Of a stretch of DNA of 38,798 nucleotides, positions 25,568-33,973 are shown piece after piece. The stretch is from Prevotella sp. (GTDB lineage: Bacteria; Bacteroidota; Bacteroidia; Bacteroidales; Bacteroidaceae). Each line of letters opens with the position of its first letter. Position 1 is the stretch's first letter. The position numbers and the translations under genes were made by a program. The stretch is from positions 1-38,798 of the forward strand of contig JAFLSF010000016.1 of NCBI GenBank assembly GCA_022511045.1, read 5' to 3'. The notes beneath the pieces were generated by a model, which worked only from the letters and a program-made list of their open reading frames with translations, made no database searches and was not told the origin of the DNA.

Positions 25568-28500
25568 TTAATAGTCACGTTGCATATCAGCAATCTTCTG
25601 ATGCAACTTCTTCATCTGTTCTTCTTGCAATACCCGCTTGTATTCAATAGGCACTACTTGAATAAAATCATCAATATAGCGATGCCAATCATCAAGCATG
25701 GTACGTGCAAGCTTAGATCCAGTATAAAGATAATGCTGACGAACAAGTTCATGTAATTCTTTATGAGACACCGCATCTTCTACCAGATTTATCTCCACCA
25801 TATCCATATTACAGAAATAATCAAAATTATGGTGTTTGTCCCAGATATAGGCAACTCCACCTGACATCCCTGCAGCAAAATTACGTCCTGTCTCACCTAA
25901 CACAACGACACGTCCCCCTGTCATATACTCACAACAGTGATCACCAGCACCTTCAACAACAGCAATAGCTCCAGAGTTACGCACAGCAAAACGCTCACCC
26001 ACCTTACCATTGATATAGAGTTCACCACTTGTTGCGCCATACAATCCTGTATTTCCTGCTATAATATTCTCCTCAGCCACAAAATTACTACGTGTTGGAG
26101 GTAAAATTGCAACACGACCTCCGCTCAAACCCTTACAAAAATAATCGTTAGTATCACCCTCCAATTTAAAACTAATTCCTTTCATTAGAAAAGCACCAAA
26201 CGATTGCCCTGCAGAGCCTTTGAACTTCACATTGATAGTTGCATCTGGTAAGCCTTTCCCCCCATATTGTCTGGCTATTAACCCAGAAAGCATAGTACCT
26301 ACTGCACGGTCAGTATTCTTAATGCTATAGTCCAGGTTTACCTCTTCTTGACGATCAATAGCCAGTTTAGAAGCCTCTATCATTTGCTCATCAAGAAGAC
26401 GAGAAACAACTGGTGAGTGCAAAGAATGATGGGAATAATGCAGATTTTCAGAATTATTACTCTCTTTATATAAAAGACGGCTAAAGTCAAGTTGGGAATA
26501 ATCGCCAGCTTTTAACATCGTCTCTTTTATTTCTATCAACTCTGTACGTCCTACTATGTCAGTCAAACGCTTAAAACCCATCTCTGCCAGATACTCGCGA
26601 ATTTCTTGAGCCAAAAATGTAAAGTAATTGACGAGATATTTATAATGGCCGAGGAAACGCTTACGCAATTCGGGATTTTGTGTAGCAACTCCCATCGGAC
26701 AGGTATTTAAGTTGCATTTACGCATCATCAAACACCCTAAAACTATTAGTGCAGCAGTACCAAAGGCATATTCATCAGCACCTAATAATGCCATTAACAC
26801 TACATCACGTCCCGTTTTTAGTTGGCCATCAACTTGTAAACGTACACCAGCACGTAATTTATTACGAACTAACGTCTGTTGTGTTTCACTAAGTCCTATT
26901 TCAGCTGATATACCAGCAAATCGCATACTTGAAGCAGGCGATGCTCCTGTTCCACCCTCAGCACCAGAGATAACAATAAGGTCTGCCTTAGCCTTAGCAA
27001 CACCAGTAGCAATAGTTCCAACACCGCTTTCTGCTACTAACTTGACTGAGATAGCTGCTTGAGGATTGACATTTTTTAAATCGAAAATAAGTTGTGCAAG
27101 GTCCTCAATACTATAAATATCATGATGAGGTGGTGGTGAAATAAGCGAAATACCAGGAATACTGTGGCGTGTCTTTGCAATGACCTCATCCACTTTAAAT
27201 CCAGGCAACTGTCCTCCCTCACCAGGCTTAGCACCTTGAGCAACTTTTATCTGTATCTCTTCGGCATTTACCAAATATTCTGTCGTTACGCCAAAGCGTC
27301 CACTAGCAACTTGTTTTATCTTTGAATTCAGACTGATACCATCAACTGTCTCGTGAAAACGCGCAGCATCCTCACCACCTTCACCCGTATTGCTTCGAGT
27401 GCCAAGTTTATTCATAGCCAAACAGATAGCTTCGTGTGCCTCCTTACTCAAAGCACCAAAACTCATGGCTCCAGTCACGAAATGCTTAACAATGTCTTCT
27501 ACAGGCTCCACTTCATCAATTGAGATTGGATGTTTCTTCCATCCCAGAAAGTCACGGATAAAAATAGGATGACTCTTCTCGTCTACTAAACGAGAGAACT
27601 CCTTAAACTTATCATAGCTGCCGATTCTGGTAGCCTGTTGTAGAGCTACTATTGTTTCTGGATTCCAAGCATGATGAATGCCATCCTTACGCCAATAGGA
27701 CCTACCTTGATTAGGAAGAAGTTCTTGTACCCCATTGGTTGCAATACCATCGCAACAAAAAGCAGATTTATGTACAGCAATAGCATCTTTAGCTATCTTC
27801 TCTAATCCAATACCCCCAATAGTACTTACCTCAGTGCCAAAATAATTCTTTAAAAGCGACTCAGATAACCCGATACTCTCAAAAATCTTTGCACCTCGAT
27901 AACTACGAATTGTTGAGATACCCATTTTGGCCATAATCTTGAACAAGCCCTTTTTCACAGCCTTAATATAATTAGCTTCCGCTGTAGAATAGTTTTCCTG
28001 TATCTTATGTTGTTTTACCAGATCATCGAGGATAGCAAAGGTCATATAAGGACATAATGCAGATGCCCCATAGCCTAATAGCAGAGCAGCATGCATTGTC
28101 TCTCGAATTTCACCGCTCTCTACAATAAGTGCTGTCTGCACACGCTTACCTACGTTTATTAGATAATGATGCACAGCTGAGACAGCCAATAATGAAGGGA
28201 TTGCAATGTGAGTTTTATCCACATCTCTATCACTCAAGATAATATAGTTATAACCTTCATCAACAGCCTGTTCCGCATCCTTGCATAGCTTGTCTAATGC
28301 TTCTTTCAGATCATCAGTAAAAAGCATGGGCAACTTAATGGTGTTAAATCCTTTATAACGTATATTACAAAGCATATCCAACTCGGTATTATTGAGAATG
28401 GGATGTGGTAGGCACACCATTTTACAATTTGTCTCGTTAGGATTTAAGATACCCGAGCCCACCCTGCCAATATACTCCGCCAGCGACATTACAAGTTCCT

Positions 28501-30070
28501 CGCGGATAGAATCAATGGCAGGATTCGTCACTTGGGCAAACTGCTGGCGGAAATAATTAAAAAACAACTGTGGCCCTTCACTCAACACCGCCAATGGAGT
28601 ATCGTTACCCATAGCAGCAGTTGGCTCTTGCCCTTTAACAGCCATAGGGATAATAGTCAACGCAATATCTTCTTCGCTATACCCAAATATCATCTCTTTT
28701 CGCCACAACTCTTCAACCGCATTGCTGATATGGCGTCCTGATTTCAGTTTCTCCAACTGAATACGATTAGTTGATAGCCATTGGCGGTAAGGATGCTCCG
28801 AAGCTAATTGTCGTTTAATCTCTCCATCGTAGTATATTTTCCCCTCCTGAGTATCAACAAGTAGCATCTTCCCTGGTTGCAGTCTACCTTTCTCTGCTAT
28901 ATCCATCGGATCGAAATCCATCACCCCAACCTCTGAGGCCACTACCATCATGCCATTTTTAGTAATAGTATAACGAGCTGGACGCAAGCCATTCCTGTCC
29001 AGCATACCTCCAGCAAAACGTCCATCCGAGAATAACAATGCAGCAGGACCATCCCAAGGCTCCATCAGAATAGAATGATACTCATAGAAAGCCTTTAAAT
29101 CCTCACTAATAGGATTCTTATCATTGAACGACTCTGGCACCAAGACCGACATTGCATGAGGTAACGAAAGTCCCGACATCACAAAGAACTCTAACACATT
29201 GTCCAGTGATGCCGAGTCAGACATTTCAGGTTGTACAATAGGAGAAATATCTTTAATGCTGCCCAATACTTCACTCGAGAGCACACACTCCCGAGCCTTC
29301 ATCCAACCCCGATTGCCACGTATTGTATTGATTTCACCATTGTGTGCTAACAAATGAAATGGTTGGGCCAAAGCCCATGTAGGAAATGTATTAGTACTAA
29401 ACCGCGAGTGAACCAATGCTAATCCGCTTGTAAAATAAGGATTCGTTAAATCTTGGAAATACTGTCGCACTTGCGTGCTAGACAACATCCCCTTGTATAT
29501 TATATTTGTATTACTAAGCGAACAAATGTAGAAATCTTTATGAGAAATACGACGCTCTATCTTTTTTCTAATTAAATATAATGTACGCGAGAAATCCTCA
29601 ATCTTTTCATCTGGCACGCCAGTAATAAATATCTGCTTAATGGCTGGCTCCGTAGACAGCGCCGCTCCACCCAGACAGTCGGGGTTAGTAGGCACCGTTC
29701 GAAGATGCATCAACTGTAATCTTTCTTTCTCTATCTCCTCTATCATAATGGAGAGGATATTATTCTGTGCTTTTTCCTCTTTGGGGAGAAACACAAGACC
29801 CGTTCCGTATTTTCCTTTTTCCGGCACAGGAATACCTTGTAACAAAATAAATTCATGCGGAATCTGCACCATGATACCTGCACCATCACCATCTTTTTTT
29901 ACCTCGGCCCCACGATGGCGCATATTCTCCAATACTCGTAGCGCATTATCTACCAGTTGATGACTCTTATTGCCATGAATGTTGACTACCATTCCTACAC
30001 CACAAGCATCATGCTCATAAGCAGACTGGTATAGACCCTGCTCTTTCTGTATATGTTTACATTTTATCAT
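25568..30070 (-). CDS. gltB: Glutamate synthase large subunit
   Basis: It makes two glutamates from glutamine and 2-oxoglutarate. The protein is 1500 aa from ATG 30070. A 22-residue propeptide precedes the catalytic Cys23 (HDACGVGMV), which becomes the N-terminus after cleavage. The class II amidotransferase domain follows, then the central domain. The FMN domain comes next, with a 3Fe-4S motif C-x5-C-x4-C (CLMMRKCNLNTC). Last is the GXGXG beta-helix (GNTGLYGATSGELYINGKVG). The frame continues upstream to 30229, but those codons cross the promoter and would put 75 residues before the catalytic cysteine, so they were left out. First gene of the nitrogen run. Confidence 0.95.
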   Translation of the reverse strand: MIKCKHIQKEQGLYQSAYEHDACGVGMVVNIHGNKSHQLVDNALRVLENMRHRGAEVKKDGDGAGIMVQIPHEFILLQGIPVPEKGKYGTGLVFLPKEEKAQNNILSIMIEEIEKERLQLMHLRTVPTNPDCLGGAALSTEPAIKQIFITGVPDEKIEDFSRTLYLIRKKIERRISHKDFYICSLSNTNIIYKGMLSSTQVRQYFQDLTNPYFTSGLALVHSRFSTNTFPTWALAQPFHLLAHNGEINTIRGNRGWMKARECVLSSEVLGSIKDISPIVQPEMSDSASLDNVLEFFVMSGLSLPHAMSVLVPESFNDKNPISEDLKAFYEYHSILMEPWDGPAALLFSDGRFAGGMLDRNGLRPARYTITKNGMMVVASEVGVMDFDPMDIAEKGRLQPGKMLLVDTQEGKIYYDGEIKRQLASEHPYRQWLSTNRIQLEKLKSGRHISNAVEELWRKEMIFGYSEEDIALTIIPMAVKGQEPTAAMGNDTPLAVLSEGPQLFFNYFRQQFAQVTNPAIDSIREELVMSLAEYIGRVGSGILNPNETNCKMVCLPHPILNNTELDMLCNIRYKGFNTIKLPMLFTDDLKEALDKLCKDAEQAVDEGYNYIILSDRDVDKTHIAIPSLLAVSAVHHYLINVGKRVQTALIVESGEIRETMHAALLLGYGASALCPYMTFAILDDLVKQHKIQENYSTAEANYIKAVKKGLFKIMAKMGISTIRSYRGAKIFESIGLSESLLKNYFGTEVSTIGGIGLEKIAKDAIAVHKSAFCCDGIATNGVQELLPNQGRSYWRKDGIHHAWNPETIVALQQATRIGSYDKFKEFSRLVDEKSHPIFIRDFLGWKKHPISIDEVEPVEDIVKHFVTGAMSFGALSKEAHEAICLAMNKLGTRSNTGEGGEDAARFHETVDGISLNSKIKQVASGRFGVTTEYLVNAEEIQIKVAQGAKPGEGGQLPGFKVDEVIAKTRHSIPGISLISPPPHHDIYSIEDLAQLIFDLKNVNPQAAISVKLVAESGVGTIATGVAKAKADLIVISGAEGGTGASPASSMRFAGISAEIGLSETQQTLVRNKLRAGVRLQVDGQLKTGRDVVLMALLGADEYAFGTAALIVLGCLMMRKCNLNTCPMGVATQNPELRKRFLGHYKYLVNYFTFLAQEIREYLAEMGFKRLTDIVGRTELIEIKETMLKAGDYSQLDFSRLLYKESNNSENLHYSHHSLHSPVVSRLLDEQMIEASKLAIDRQEEVNLDYSIKNTDRAVGTMLSGLIARQYGGKGLPDATINVKFKGSAGQSFGAFLMKGISFKLEGDTNDYFCKGLSGGRVAILPPTRSNFVAEENIIAGNTGLYGATSGELYINGKVGERFAVRNSGAIAVVEGAGDHCCEYMTGGRVVVLGETGRNFAAGMSGGVAYIWDKHHNFDYFCNMDMVEINLVEDAVSHKELHELVRQHYLYTGSKLARTMLDDWHRYIDDFIQVVPIEYKRVLQEEQMKKLHQKIADMQRDY

Positions 30071-30111
30071 GCTTCTACTTGTTAAATCTCCTTTTCGTAA
30101 GTTTTCGTGTG

Positions 30112-30142
30112 CAAAATTAAAGCAAAATATCGGAACTAAAAA
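30112..30142 (-). promoter_or_regulatory. Candidate promoter of gltB-gltD-dapF-dapL-glnN
   Basis: On the minus strand, TAATTTTG (complement of 30112-30119) matches TAnnTTTG. Nineteen bp upstream sits TTTT (complement of 30139-30142) in place of TTTG. The leader to ATG 30070 would be about 40 nt. The remainder of the 322-bp gltB-PII gap is AT-rich and holds no gene I can support. Confidence 0.5.
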
Positions 30143-30294
30143 GGTTTTTATTACTTTTTTATCTTGATTTCTATATTTATCTTTCATTTTGCAACCATAA
30201 CAAACATTAAACATTACAATATATCGCAATAAACACTCTGAATATTACAGATTGTAACTATACAGCTTTTTTAACATTCAAACTGAAAACAATA

Positions 30295-30340
30295 TTTTTA
30301 TTTTCATCTGGAACGTTTTACTTTTGCACCCGAAACGTTT
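30295..30340 (+). promoter_or_regulatory. Candidate promoter of the PII-amtB unit with two AACGTT sites
   Basis: TACTTTTG at 30319-30326 matches TAnnTTTG, and a TTTT run at 30295-30299 stands at the -33 position. Two copies of AACGTTT lie at 30312-30318 and 30334-30340, exactly 22 bp apart, and flank the -7 box. Each contains the palindrome AACGTT. Such paired sites over the core promoter could be an operator, but no regulator is identified. Confidence 0.5.
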
Positions 30341-30392
30341 CTATATTACACACGTGGATAACATAATTAAATTAAGGCATTAGATTTAAGGA

Positions 30393-30740
30393 ATGAAAAG
30401 AATTGAAGCAATTATCCGTAAAACTAAATTTGAGGATGTCAAAGAAGCACTACTCCAATCAGACATCGACTGGTTTGAGTATCACAACGTGCATGGTATC
30501 GGACAAAGTCGTGAGGAACGCATCTATCGCGGAGTACAATATTCTACAGATGTTATAGAACGTGTGGCACTCACCATTGTCTGTCGCGACCAGTTTGTTG
30601 AGCCAACAGTAAAAGTCATACTGCAAGTAGCTCATACTGGCAATATTGGTGATGGGCGTATCTTCGTTAGCGACATGATTGACACGTGGTCCATCCGCAC
30701 AGGCGAGCATGGTGATATTGTCTTGAGGGACAAAAAATAA
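30393..30740 (+). CDS. PII family nitrogen regulatory protein
   Basis: A 115-aa trimeric signal protein that senses 2-oxoglutarate and ATP/ADP. MKRIEAIIRKTKFEDVKEAL is the standard opening. The T-loop has RIYRGVQY with Tyr50 at the place of the uridylylated Tyr51 of E. coli GlnB. TGNIGDGRIFVSDM matches the ATP-binding B-loop (TGxxGDGKIFV). It is followed 33 bp later by the ammonium transporter, so by context it is probably the GlnK-type partner that gates AmtB. No adenylyl- or uridylyltransferase gene lies in the window. Confidence 0.93.
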   Translation: MKRIEAIIRKTKFEDVKEALLQSDIDWFEYHNVHGIGQSREERIYRGVQYSTDVIERVALTIVCRDQFVEPTVKVILQVAHTGNIGDGRIFVSDMIDTWSIRTGEHGDIVLRDKK

Positions 30741-30773
30741 TAAAGGATAACAAACAATTAAAACTAAACGATT

Positions 30774-32027
30774 ATGAACGAATTTGAATTATCTCTTGAT
30801 ACTGTTTGGATGTTATTGGCTGCCATATTGGTTTTCTGGATGCAGCCAGGCTTTGCCTTGTGTGAAGCAGGATTCACACGTTCTAAGAATACAGCTAACA
30901 TCCTAATGAAGAACTTTGTCGATTTTATGTTCGGCTCGTTACTGTTCTTTTTTCTTGGTTTTGGTTTTATGTTTGGCAACGAAGGTGCTGGTTTTATTGG
31001 CACAGCCAACTGGGGTTACCTCTCCTTCTATAAGGGCGACCTGCCCGTTGAAGGTTTCCTAATTTTTGAGACTGTCTTCTGTGCTACCAGCGCCACAATT
31101 GTGAGTGGTGCTATGGCTGAGCGTACAAAATTCTCTACGTATCTCATCTATAGTGCTTTCATTTCTTTACTTATCTATCCCATCGAGGGACATTGGACAT
31201 GGGGTGGTGGCTGGTTATGCAACGATGCTGCTGATAGTTTTATGATGACTACTTTTGGCGATATATTCCATGATTTTGCAGGCTCTGCTATAGTACATAG
31301 CGTAGGAGGTGTGCTGGCTTTGATTGGTGCTATGGCTCTTGGACCCCGTCTGGGTAAATATAGCAATGACGGTAAAAGCCGCGCTATTCCTGGACATAAT
31401 ATGACATTAGCTGCCCTCGGAGTCTTTATTCTATGGATGGGGTGGTTCGGTTTTAATCCTGGCTCACAATTGGCTGCTTCTGGTGAGGTAAACCGTATCG
31501 CCATTAGTCATGTCTTTCTAACTACTAACCTTGCTGCAGTAGCAGGTGGTACGGCTACAATGTTTTTGACGTGGATAAAGTACGGTAAACCGTCCCTCTC
31601 GCTGACACTCAATGGCGTGCTGGCAGGCCTTGTAGGCATCACAGCTGGCTGCGACCTCGTATCGCCATTTGGTGCTGTCATTATCGGACTGCTGTGTGGT
31701 ATTGCGTTAGTCTATAGCATTGAATTTATTGACAGACGACTGCACATTGACGATCCTGTAGGTGCCTCTTCCGTACATGGTGTATGCGGCATCCTCGGCA
31801 CATTACTAACAGGACTGCTATCAGTATCCAATGGGGCTTTCTATGGGCACGGCTGGGGATTTTTTGGAGCGGAGTGTTTCGGTACTCTTTGCATCGTTCT
31901 TTGGGCTGCGGCATGTGGTTTTGTACTTTTCTTCGGCATTAAGAAATTATGTGGCCTGCGCGTCGGTTCCCGTATAGAGGAAGAAGGTCTTGACATCTAC
32001 GAGCATGGAGAATCATGCTATAACTAA
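30774..32027 (+). CDS. amtB: Ammonium transporter, Amt family
   Basis: A 417-aa inner-membrane channel with about eleven hydrophobic segments. Family landmarks are FWMQPGFALCEAGF near the N-terminus, DFAGSAIVHSVGG with the first pore histidine and the conserved Asp, LGVFILWMGWFGFNPGS, and SSVHGVCGILGTLLTG with the second pore histidine. It has no signal peptide, unlike E. coli AmtB, and its C-terminal cytoplasmic tail (GSRIEEEGLDIYEHGES) carries the conserved E-G-L-D stretch. It forms a two-gene unit with the PII gene. Confidence 0.95.
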   Translation: MNEFELSLDTVWMLLAAILVFWMQPGFALCEAGFTRSKNTANILMKNFVDFMFGSLLFFFLGFGFMFGNEGAGFIGTANWGYLSFYKGDLPVEGFLIFETVFCATSATIVSGAMAERTKFSTYLIYSAFISLLIYPIEGHWTWGGGWLCNDAADSFMMTTFGDIFHDFAGSAIVHSVGGVLALIGAMALGPRLGKYSNDGKSRAIPGHNMTLAALGVFILWMGWFGFNPGSQLAASGEVNRIAISHVFLTTNLAAVAGGTATMFLTWIKYGKPSLSLTLNGVLAGLVGITAGCDLVSPFGAVIIGLLCGIALVYSIEFIDRRLHIDDPVGASSVHGVCGILGTLLTGLLSVSNGAFYGHGWGFFGAECFGTLCIVLWAAACGFVLFFGIKKLCGLRVGSRIEEEGLDIYEHGESCYN

Positions 32028-32058
32028 TATATAATAGTAAAAGAATATAATAAATCGT

Positions 32059-32146
32059 GTATATAGGCCTCGTCATTATTGAGAGCCCTCCTCGTGACTG
32101 TTGAGAGCCATTCTCGTCGTCATTGAGAATAGGCCTCAATATTTTC
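32059..32146. repeat. Four tandem 22-bp repeats (GAG-N7-CTC units)
   Basis: Units start at 32059, 32081, 32103 and 32125. Their 13-bp cores are GTATATAGGCCTC, GAGAGCCCTCCTC, GAGAGCCATTCTC and GAGAATAGGCCTC. The fourth core is identical to that of the array at 4280-4345. In that unit the dyad extends to ATTGAG and CTCAAT around AATAGGC. The array begins 31 bp after the amtB stop. The rest of the 311-bp amtB-pyrG gap holds two short dyads and the pyrG promoter box. Confidence 0.85.
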
Positions 32147-32164
32147 CTGCCTTTTTGTCGCAAA

Positions 32165-32243
32165 CTTACGTTTCGTAAGATACGACTGTAGATATTCTTG
32201 CGGACTAACAAACAGACAAGACACAAGTGTTACACTATGTAAC
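32165..32243. promoter_or_regulatory. Two perfect 15-bp dyads upstream of pyrG
   Basis: CTTACG-TTT-CGTAAG lies at 32165-32179 and GTTACA-CTA-TGTAAC at 32229-32243. Both have 6-bp arms and 3-bp centres, with starts 64 bp apart. They lie 60-140 bp upstream of the pyrG -7 box. They could be regulator sites, or the first could help end the amtB transcript, though no T-run follows it. Confidence 0.35.
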
Positions 32244-32303
32244 TTTTGGAGATTTTTAACATTAGGAATATCAATTATAAGTATTTTTCTGCGTGGAATA
32301 TAA

Positions 32304-32311
32304 TACCTTTG
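32304..32311 (+). promoter_or_regulatory. -7 box of pyrG
   Basis: TACCTTTG matches TAnnTTTG and ends 27 nt before the pyrG ATG at 32339. No TTTG is seen 19-21 bp upstream, so an activator or a weak -33 may be involved. Confidence 0.6.
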
Positions 32312-32338
32312 TACGCGAAACTAAACATCAACACATAT

Positions 32339-33961
32339 ATGGAAACGAAATATATTTTCATCACAGGCGGCGTAGCATCATCATTAGGAAAGGGAATTAT
32401 CTCGGCATCACTCGGAAAACTCTTGATGGCGCGCGGATATAGTATTACCATCCAGAAGTTCGACCCCTACATCAACATTGACCCAGGAACCCTCAATCCT
32501 TATGAGCACGGTGAATGTTATGTAACTGCTGACGGGCAGGAGACTGACCTTGATTTGGGGCATTACGAACGTTTTACTGGTATTGAGACCACCAGCAACA
32601 ATAGTGTTACCACAGGACGTATCTACCTCAGTGTCATAGAGCGCGAACGGAAGGGCGACTATCTTGGCAAGACTATTCAAGTGGTACCGCACATTACGGA
32701 TGAGATTAAACGGCGTATTCTACTCAATGCCACCAAACAGCAATTGGACTTTGTTATCACAGAAATAGGTGGCACCATCGGCGATATTGAGAGTCAGCCT
32801 TTCCTCGAGGCCATCCGTCAATTACGTTGGGAGTTGGGGCCGACGCGGGCGTTAAACATACATCTGACCTACATACCCTATCTGTCAGCAGCGGGGGAAC
32901 TGAAGACAAAGCCGACGCAGACCAGCGTCAAGCAATTACAAGGACTGGGCATACAACCAGAAGTCTTAGTGCTTCGCACGGAGCATCATTTGAGCGACGA
33001 GCTACGTCGGAAAGTGGCTCACTTCTGCAATGTTGACACGGAAGCCGTCATTCAGAGCCAAGACTTGCCCAGCATCTACGAAGTGCCTGTAAATATGCAG
33101 CAACAAGGATTGGATAGTATCTGCTTAAAGAAGTTGGGAGTCAAGCCCGGACCTAATCCAGAGCTGGGCCCTTGGCGCGACTTCTTAGAGCGCAGGAAGC
33201 AGGCTACGGAGATAACACACATTGCTTTAGTGGGCAAATATGACTTACAAGATGCCTACAAAAGTATTCTTGAAAGTTTGGCTCATGCGGGAACATATCA
33301 TAACAGAAAAGTGCAAACACACTTTATCAATAGCGAACATCTAAGTCGCAAGGACATAACCGAACAGCTCAGCGGAATGGCGGGTATTGTCATTTGTCCA
33401 GGATTCGGCGTTCGCGGCACTGAGGGCAAAATTCTCGCAGCCGAATATGGGCGAGTCCATAACATCCCCACTTTTGGTATCTGTCTTGGTATGCAAATGA
33501 TGGTCATTGAGTTCGCCAGAAATGTGTTGGGTTATCAAAACGCCAACAGTGCTGAATTTGCTGAAACTCCAACAAACACTACTGACCTCCCGCAATATGT
33601 CATTGATTTGATGGAAGAGCAGAAAAGTATCAGACAAATGGGAGGAACAATGCGGTTGGGGGCCTACGATTGTGAGCTAATAAAGGGTAGTCATACTTGG
33701 CAGGCCTACGGTCAAGAGACACTCATCAAGGAGCGACACCGACACCGCTATGAATTCAACAACTACTATCAAGAGGAGTTCCAATCTGCTGGTATGCAGT
33801 GTGTAGGCATCAACCCATCTGCCAATCTGGTAGAAATCGTTGAAATTCCCCACCACCGTTGGTACATTGGCACACAGTTCCATCCCGAGTATTCTTCCAC
33901 CGTACTGCACCCCCATCCCCTTTTCATGAGTTTCATTGAAGCGTGTACCAGTAATAAATAA
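32339..33961 (+). CDS. pyrG: CTP synthase
   Basis: It aminates UTP to CTP using glutamine. The 540-aa protein begins METKYIFITGGVASSLGKGI, the invariant start of the family's ATP-binding synthetase domain. Synthetase segments such as DPYINIDPGTLNPYEHGE follow. The C-terminal class I glutaminase domain has GICLGMQM with the nucleophile cysteine and QFHPEYSS with the catalytic histidine and glutamate. An upstream in-frame start at 32246 was rejected because it precedes the promoter box and adds 31 unrelated residues. Twelve bp separate it from the PurF-like gene, suggesting one transcript. Confidence 0.96.
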   Translation: METKYIFITGGVASSLGKGIISASLGKLLMARGYSITIQKFDPYINIDPGTLNPYEHGECYVTADGQETDLDLGHYERFTGIETTSNNSVTTGRIYLSVIERERKGDYLGKTIQVVPHITDEIKRRILLNATKQQLDFVITEIGGTIGDIESQPFLEAIRQLRWELGPTRALNIHLTYIPYLSAAGELKTKPTQTSVKQLQGLGIQPEVLVLRTEHHLSDELRRKVAHFCNVDTEAVIQSQDLPSIYEVPVNMQQQGLDSICLKKLGVKPGPNPELGPWRDFLERRKQATEITHIALVGKYDLQDAYKSILESLAHAGTYHNRKVQTHFINSEHLSRKDITEQLSGMAGIVICPGFGVRGTEGKILAAEYGRVHNIPTFGICLGMQMMVIEFARNVLGYQNANSAEFAETPTNTTDLPQYVIDLMEEQKSIRQMGGTMRLGAYDCELIKGSHTWQAYGQETLIKERHRHRYEFNNYYQEEFQSAGMQCVGINPSANLVEIVEIPHHRWYIGTQFHPEYSSTVLHPHPLFMSFIEACTSNK

Positions 33962-33973
33962 TAAACCGTTATT

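Noticed and set aside
30071..30229. Upstream extension of the gltB frame adding 53 residues
   Set aside because: It crosses the candidate promoter, is AT-rich and hydrophobic without family similarity, and would place 75 residues before the catalytic cysteine instead of the expected short propeptide.
32246..32338. Upstream extension of the pyrG frame
   Set aside because: It begins before the TACCTTTG promoter box, and CTP synthases begin at the KYIFITGG segment.
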